A stretch of DNA of 64,000 bases from Lingula anatina (lineage: Eukaryota; Brachiopoda; Lingulata; Lingulida; Lingulidae): the NCBI RefSeq assembly GCF_001039355.2, contig NW_019775912.1:106738-170737 (forward strand), written 5' to 3'. The notes beneath the pieces are model-generated. The model worked only from the letters and a program-made list of their open reading frames with translations. It had not been told where the DNA came from and searched no databases. Each line of letters starts with the position of its first letter. Within the stretch, counting starts at the first letter, position 1. Shown here piece by piece: positions 57,451 through 64,000 of this stretch. A program made the position numbers and the translations under genes.

Positions 57451-57625
57451 GAAGAGGCAAAATGGCAAAACAAAAAGCGGTCAGAGAAGCTCAGAATCAG
57501 AATTGTCTGAGAACGAAGCAACTTCCTCAAATGAATTAGACAAAAATTCCAACATGGTTGAAGTTTTAGATACGCCTTCTTGTAACTCAGAAAACTTTAT
57601 ACAAAGGAATGAGAATAGCTTATAG
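57451..57625 (+). CDS. Candidate terminal coding exon, hydrophilic tail (unrecognised gene)
   Basis: Follows a pyrimidine-rich acceptor (GTTTTCCTTTCTAG) and stays open for 57 codons after a partial first one: KRQNGKTKSGQRSSESELSE, then Asn/Ser/Glu-rich sequence with NMVEVLDTP, ending RNENSL and TAG. It is basic at the start and acidic and serine-rich later, like a cytoplasmic tail or a disordered C-terminus. It is entered in phase 2. A long AT-rich 3'UTR with a poly(A) signal at 59610 follows, which supports a real last exon. Upstream exons were not securely found. Confidence 0.45.
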
Positions 57626-59640
57626 CATTATACTTCCCAGGTGATAAATATGTTCCATAAGCTGTTCATAATAACACATATATATTCACAAAATGACAGA
57701 TATCTATCACTGTTTGACAGGTGATGTGATTAAGTGAGTTTTGGATGATGTCAAGGTGACAGATCTTGTTCTGATATAATGTGGGATGTGAACAGTATGT
57801 TATGGGAAACTTTGGCAGACATTGAACCCCCAAAGCTCTTTAGCAATACAATGTAACTGCCACCAACTTTACAATGGCACATTTAGCAATGAACTGTATG
57901 CAAGGTTGCAGGAAGAGTAAGAAATTGTTTGCTCACTTTTTTAATTTCAGTTACTTAAAATAAAGACAATTAAGTGATGGAGCAAGCAAACATGACGTGG
58001 ATGAATGGTCTGAGAATGTTTTCAGGTGTTGGATAACTTGTCCATTGAGGTTTTATTTTACTATATATCTGTGGTTAGTGCCAGACTATTTTTGTCTGTT
58101 GCATATTCCATTACACATATAAACCCTACTGTGTCATTAAACAGGACTGCAGACCTTCCGAATTCAGTGCAATTTTATACTGGGGTAGTATAAGCTAGTG
58201 TTTGGTTTATCCAAAATTGTTTTATGGAGAGTCTACTGTATCTGTTTTTAAATGTATATAAGAGCAAGTGCTCTGACATATACACGACATATAAGTACAA
58301 TTGGACAATATTGGGTAAAGCTAAGCCGTTGTTTAACTTGTAAAATGCAGTTTTAACAGTAAGCTTCAAAGAAATTCTGTAAGTTAAATTTATTGAATTT
58401 TTTAGCACATGTCCATTATATTGATGGCAGATTTTGAAATGTATTAAGATTCAAATCAGGGTCTTTGAACACATATGGTCGCCTTTACAACCAGCTGATC
58501 AGCGGGCTAACTTTGGATCAAATGTGGCACGTACTTGACAATGGATTCCTGCCTGCCACATGCACTATCCCAGCAGGGGCAGAGCAATTTCAACATCCTT
58601 TCAGATGAGTCCCACCATATTTGATCCACAGACCAGTTAGTCAGCAGATCAACTGGCTGTGAGTATGGCCAATACATAGCCGTGACTGGACTTGAACTAT
58701 CTCTGAGGGTTGTATATCAAAATGATGTAAGTCACAGGTTTTAATGTTTGCACAAATTTAAAGCAACATGTTTTTATGTCACATATCTTTAGGCATTTAT
58801 ACAATTGTTATAGTATTCTACAGGGAGAATGTTTTAATGTGGTCAATGGAAATCAGACATGCAATTTATTATTAAAGACAGTTATATATTCTATTATGCT
58901 GAAAATCAGTGCAATGTTCAATCTTTGTTAAACATTCCATGCACAGAGCAGCTTTCTATTTTATTTTGTTTTCAGTTTTATAGGGGTTTAGTAACATATA
59001 CTTCATAACTGTGATAGGGGTGCTTTTTATATTACAGATATTTGCATTAATTGGTACTTCATAGGATTTTCTATGGTGCATTTTGTAGTAATATTTCTTT
59101 CATTGTGGAATAGGAACAATCTTGAATAATATTTTTAGTTGTGTTGTATTGATTTTGCAATCATAACATGGGACGTAGTTTTACTTTTTGTCTTTAAAAT
59201 GTAAAATACTGTGCTCCTAATACCAGAAAAATGTTGACAGCCTGGTTTGTTTTAGTTTAGATTTTATTTTACATCTTACTTAAAGTGGGGTTTCTCGAGG
59301 TTGCACAGTACAGGCTATAGGTATGTATTGTTTGATTATACTTGGCATAGCTATAATTTTTCTGTGGTTTTTGTACTGAAGTATAATGTGCTGAGTGTCA
59401 TTTACATATACTTTGTATGAGGTGCTTTTGTTGCTTATGCTTTACTGATATAAAAGGCTTTACTGACCTCTGCCGTTACCTGAAAATGCTAGTCATTCAT
59501 TTTGAAAATCATTTGCTTGTATCATATGTTTTACCTTTAGCAGTATATTGGGGGTATAGTTTATATTTATTGATAAACCATATGTTTACCTTTATTTACA
59601 TACCAAAAAAATAAAACGTATATTAATTTGAATGTCCCGA
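57626..59640 (+). other. Putative 3'UTR ending at a poly(A) signal
   Basis: A 2-kb AT-rich stretch without coding potential, ending with AATAAA at 59610-59615. Base composition changes after about 59640. Confidence 0.45.
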
Positions 59641-60065
59641 TATTTTACAAATGTTTCTTCAGATCGTCTTCGTTGACCAATTAGGCCAGCTATACAGTAC
59701 ATGTACTACAACGTAGCACGAAAGTTATAGTTGAAATCACTTTCGACTTTCTCCTTGATTGGCTCAAAATCGGGTAAATGAACCTAAGACTACAAGGCAC
59801 CATATTTATCTACCATCAAACTTAAAAACGATCAAAATCGGTTAATTATTTTAGATAAAATCGCCATATACCCCCATTCACTTCATTCGTTAAAATCACT
59901 CCCATCTGTAGTTTTTCTTCATTCCAATTTCGATACGGGAAGTCGCGAAAAAAATGTGCATTTGATGCACAGAGGAGAGAGTTTGTTCCTTTTGAAAATT
60001 CAACAACTGTCAAACGGTGGTGTACATTCGTAAATCATCGAATTTGTTCACACTGTAACATTACC
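59641..60065. other. Intergenic, no feature recognised
   Basis: Somewhat richer in CG dinucleotides than the preceding 3'UTR (TCGTCTTCG, CGATCAAAATCGG). This may be an unrecognised repeat, but no boundaries were found. Confidence 0.35.
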
Positions 60066-60352
60066 CAGGGGCGGATCCAGGATTATTTAGAGTGTGGTCC
60101 TTTTTTTTTAAAGAATGACAGGCCTCGGATGCGAATCCGACCCTCGCCCCCACCTCCACCCTCCTTCATGTGGGGTTCGGAGCCCGCTGAAGGGCACCGA
60201 AAAATTTAGGTATTTTAGAGGGCGAACGGTGCCAATTGCTACGGTCTAGAACTATGATTAAGCTAGTCAAAATTCTCATATCAAGAGAGGAGTGTTGCTG
60301 TGATTTATTTTTCACAAACCGAAGGGGGGGGGGCGGACCCCCAGACACCTCC
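60066..60352 (-). mobile_element. MITE family B, copy 3 (inverted, right end lost)
   Basis: Starts CAGGGGCGGATCCAGGATTA, then ACAGGCCTCGGATGCGAATC, GGTCTAGAACTATGATTAAG and CACAAACCGAAGGGGGG: the reverse of copies 1 and 2. The terminal repeat expected at the right is replaced by the 60353 repeat region. Confidence 0.65.
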
Positions 60353-60727
60353 CTAAAACCCCCTTTACACTGGACGGCGTCCTTTCTGCGTCCTTTGTGC
60401 GTCCATGAAACTAGCCAGGACGCCGTTGGACGCTCAAAGAACGCACAGTGATCGCCAAGGTCGCACAGAGAACGTTCAAGCATCGCCGAGGACGCCATGT
60501 AATGGACGCCGCGAAGTTTTGAGCATGTTCAAAACAATCGCAGAGAGAACGCGAGGGAGGATGGTCGCTCAATGGACGCAGAAAGGACGCACAAGCATCG
60601 CCGTGGTCGCAGAGAGGACGCACAAGCATCGCTGCGGTCGCAGAGAGGACGCACAAGCAACGCCGCGGTCGTAGAAAGGAGGCACAAGCATCGCTTTGGT
60701 TGCAGAATGAAAACTCAAAGATCGTCN
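60353..60727 (+). repeat. GC-rich tandem repeat of about 33-bp GGACGCACAAGCATCGC units
   Basis: From about 60560, units of the form GGTCGCAGAGAGGACGCACA + AGCATCGCNGC repeat about four times with decreasing identity. The left part (60375-60405, CGTCCTTTCTGCGTCCTTTG) is the inverse of the units. Open frames through it are repeat translations. An ambiguous base (60727) sits at its edge. Confidence 0.65.
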
Positions 60728-61161
60728 CCCTAACTCCTACTAGGACCCGATGGAAAAACAGAGATACATACCTAGAGATGTCACCCATACTCCTTTCTAA
60801 ATTAAAAAATAAACAGTATTAGGAGCGAAACTACACGAACCCAAGATATTTTTCCAATCCCAAATTGATGTATATCATGTATCATATTCTTGTTTACTGT
60901 TTTACTTGTATATTTGCCAAGTTTTGCTCCCCAATTAGAAAACCCAGTGCACCTTTTACGACCAGTTTACGGTTACACGCGAGTAGGCCTCCTTGATGTT
61001 TGGTAATCGACTGTATGTGATTGGCGAACTGCATAAGGCTCATCTCGTATTTTGCCATTGGTGCTTTTGTTTTGTGACCAGGCTAAAATCAGCTTAAATA
61101 TATTTATCATGTCTCACTGTGAACACATGACGTAGATAGAAAAGATAGAAATATAAGAAGC

Positions 61162-61326
61162 ATAAGAACAGAGATGGTACCTTTTTTAATTGTCTGTAAT
61201 GCTATTGTAAATATATCATTATTACTCTGTTATATGAAATATATATATTATATGAAAACAGAGTAATATTAATATATTAAAAATAGCATTACAGACAATT
61301 AAGAAAGGTACCATCTCTGTTCTTAT
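61162..61326. repeat. Long palindrome with about 65-bp arms
   Basis: ATAAGAACAGAGATGGTACC.. at the left is matched by ..GGTACCATCTCTGTTCTTAT at the right. The arms also share AATTGTCTGTAATGCTAT and ATTACTCTGTT. The loop is short and AT-only. Probably a recent snapback or MITE insertion. Confidence 0.75.
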
Positions 61327-64000
61327 AAAAATTGTATGTAATGATAACGTCTTTCTCTCTTAGTTTATCAATGTACAACAATGTTTTCCTACAAGAAGTG
61401 TTTCTTGAGATAAATATTTTATGTTTGTTATAACCCACGCCATTACCAAGATGAAAACCACATCACTTGCGACTAGATGCACTCTGGAAGTCTGGCTTCT
61501 ACCGGAACGACATTGTTAATACCAGTCTAACCTTGCAGGCTTCCGTCATTCGTAATGAACTTGAAAGAGACCGTTCATGTTACTTAAAAAATATTTTCAT
61601 GTTTTGATTTGAAGTTTTGTGATGATCATGATCTGCATTTGCGCAAACGCTCAGGCCAGTAAGGTTAGAGTGGGAGATTTAAGACTTATAGGACCCAATT
61701 CTTTATTTATGGAAATTAACTGCCTTTTGTTGTGTTGACTCCATTTCCCAGCTGAATGGTGAATTACTTGCTGCAACGTGACAAACACAAGCTGTATAAA
61801 AAATGTATAAAAAATTTAAGTCATTTCTAAAACTGCTGCTTTTTTCAGGGTCCAGGTGGGGGGGGGGGGGTGAAGTGTCCTCTGTTCATTTTATTTTGGT
61901 ATGCAGTTATTTATGTTTTAGATAAAATTAATTATTAAATTTCAAGTTATGAGAAGTGATAAAAATATCTTTGAAGATCAGCAGAGCATACACATTTTAT
62001 TCAGTGCTCTGTTCGTTCATGTTGCCAACTAACTATTGCTTCTCAGTTTTTATAGGATTTTAGCATTTGAGAGCCTTTTTCAGTGGATTTGTAATCAGAA
62101 CTATCTTGAAATATATCTTACCTCCTAAAGGATGAATTGGATATATACTTTCAACCTAAGGATAGAATGAGACAACCCCCTCTGAAATCTTTACCACATT
62201 TGAAGAAAAGTAGAAAATAAAATGTGTGCACATAATTTGTTGCGATTAGAATTGGGGTTTTCACTCAATCCGTGAACTTCATGAGCAACATTCCAGTATA
62301 ATTGACCTTTAAGGTTTACTCATATCCTACGAAGGCTAATAACAGAACCACTATTCAATGGACCCAATATAGAAAGCTCAGTGCTAAACTAAGTTTAAAT
62401 GCCCAAGTCAGAGGCACAAGGTTTGGGCGCGGGCCTATTAAAGTAAACGAGAAAGGCGGGTAGAGTGAAACACTATGTACAGCCTGATAAATTCTGTAAA
62501 AAATTAAATGACAAAAATATTGATAAACAGTCTTCAGAAGATGATAGAAGTGTCCCATGCTGAGAGCATGTTAAAATGCCCCCAAGATCGTTCAATGCGT
62601 TCTATGATGGATTCGTCGACCTTGCATGGAGAGACACCTTTAAAAAGAATAAATGAAAAATTAAATTTGACTCTGGTGAAAGCTGGCTTCAAAACATGAA
62701 ATTATGAATACAGAAATATGAACATAATTATGGCAGAGCATAATAACATTATTTATCTATATATTCAATGTATTGACAAGAATGATTACATTTGGTTTTT
62801 ATTTTCTGTTCTATTATCAAGTTTTTTTTCGTTTTGTTATCTAAAGACCGGTCTTAAGTCAAAATAATTGAACCGGTTACACATTCCGTTAGCAGAATAT
62901 TGGAGCGAAGAAACAATTAACGAACGATCAGGACACGAACTAGTTTAAATACTTACTGATTATTATTATATCAAGCTAAAAAATACCCTGTAATTATGTA
63001 TGGTTTTGTATTAGCGTTGCTTTCATATATCTTCTGCAACTTGTCGCATAGAAAAACTGTAGAGCCGCATTTTTATAGCAGGCAAAACTATTTCATTACT
63101 CATAAGGATGTATTTTACACTTGAATATTAGTGAAGAGCATCTGAAACAATGATTTTTTAAAATATTAATGTAAAAATAATTATTCAAAACAATGCCAGA
63201 GAAATGAATGGCACTTTTAATAAACCAAATGGTAAATAGCCCAGAATCAGCACTGAAGGTACATTGGCACTGAATCGTAAAAGCACAGCTTGAGACCAGA
63301 AGTGCAATAATAGTGTATCTTTGTAATCAGATGGCTTTCCTGAACAGACCTAAGCACTCAATCTTGTCAACAAGACAGCTGCTATCAATTGCAAGCTACT
63401 CTGAAATTCTGGTGGAAAATGATGGAGCGATTGCACCGAGTTTCATAAAATAACTAGAGGGAATGGAAATACCGTGTAAGCTGGACGCCTGATGTCTGAG
63501 ACCGCACAATTAAATGCAGTATCCATTCCCGTCCGATCGTTAAAAAGGCAATGAGGCAGATCTAGAGTTTTCTTAAAACTCAGCAAAGAATCCCACGAGT
63601 GGGTCGTTTAACCGTATACTTATTGGTCGGAGTTCCCCGGGGTTTGCTCTATTTGGTAGGCATTTACCAGATGTCTTCATATGTTGCATATAAAATTCCC
63701 TAGATTTCTTTAATCAGTCGTCAAAATTTACTTTAATTCTTAATAGTTGGTAGAGATAAACACATTAGATGGTGACCAAAAATCAAATTAAGATATCTCA
63801 AGTGAACCTTGAATGCCAAGCTAAAAAGTATCTCCTGTTTTACTGCCTGATAGTACTTTGCTTAATAAAGGCTAAGGGGGTATTCAAAGGTGGTTTAAAG
63901 TATAGTGACAGAGGTCGACTACGCAGATGACTGGATGCAAATGGCATTGCTGCCAACCCGACAAATGAACAGCAACGGACACGGGAAAAATATGATTATA
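61327..64000. other. Intergenic, no gene recognised
   Basis: AT-rich sequence with a G run at about 61857-61870. The short open frame at 62508-62699 has no recognisable motif. The window end (63400-63720) is a little richer in GC but contains no exon that I can support. Confidence 0.35.

Noticed and set aside
60411-60788. 125-codon minus-strand frame rich in ASFLRP repeats
   Set aside because: It is a translation of the 33-bp tandem repeat and spans an ambiguous base; no gene context.

Overview
This is eukaryotic nuclear DNA: AT-rich, intron-dense, with GT/AG-bounded exons, AATAAA poly(A) signals and many short transposon-derived repeats. The gene content (a BET protein with a P-TEFb-binding tail, SURF2, the ciliary protein AXDND1) indicates an animal. 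The repeat landscape (dense non-autonomous DNA elements, tandem-core repeats like the 'pearl' elements of bivalves, a truncated LINE) suggests a lophotrochozoan, most likely a bivalve mollusc. That species assignment is inference. No bacterial genes, rRNA, tRNA or CRISPR array were seen.

Layout: (1) 1-13.5 kb, plus strand: the 3' part of a BRD4/fs(1)h-type BET gene, seven exons from 2574 to the stop at 11125, followed by a long 3'UTR. A terminal-inverted-repeat element opens the window, and a possible intronic poly(A) site near 1940 could end a short BRD4 isoform. (2) 13.9-23.3 kb, minus strand: complete SURF2, six exons, about 247 aa, convergent with BRD4. (3) 23.3-23.4 kb: a compact divergent promoter of about 120 bp with YY1-, ETS- and ZNF143-like sites. 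(4) 23.4-43.4 kb, plus strand: complete AXDND1, a noncoding first exon, about 22 coding exons and about 1214 aa, with an 18-nt microexon. Its introns host a 5'-truncated LINE (28964-30510) and several foldback or MITE insertions. (5) 43.5-60 kb: mostly intergenic or intronic, with three or more MITE families, microsatellites and a duplicated promoter-like module. There are scattered candidate exons of an unrecognised plus-strand gene: a signal-peptide exon at 49460, an internal exon at 52486 and a terminal exon at 57451 with a 2-kb 3'UTR. (6) 60-64 kb: a third copy of a MITE family, a minisatellite, a long palindrome, and otherwise no recognisable gene.

The three identified genes are unrelated in function (chromatin/transcription elongation, nucleolar/ribosome-related, cilium/sperm flagellum). 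Their link is architectural: SURF2 and AXDND1 share a divergent promoter, and SURF2 and BRD4 converge tail to tail. I found no clearly novel enzymatic or defence system. The most interesting items are the SURF2-AXDND1 promoter, the foldback element carrying two inverted copies of a transposase-like helix-turn-helix segment, tandem repeats that carry nuclear-receptor DR1-like sites, the AXDND1 microexon, and the candidate secreted or membrane-protein gene. Four single ambiguous bases (6028, 45805, 56603, 60727) are present. All exon boundaries were read by eye from splice signals, reading frame and remembered family similarity.
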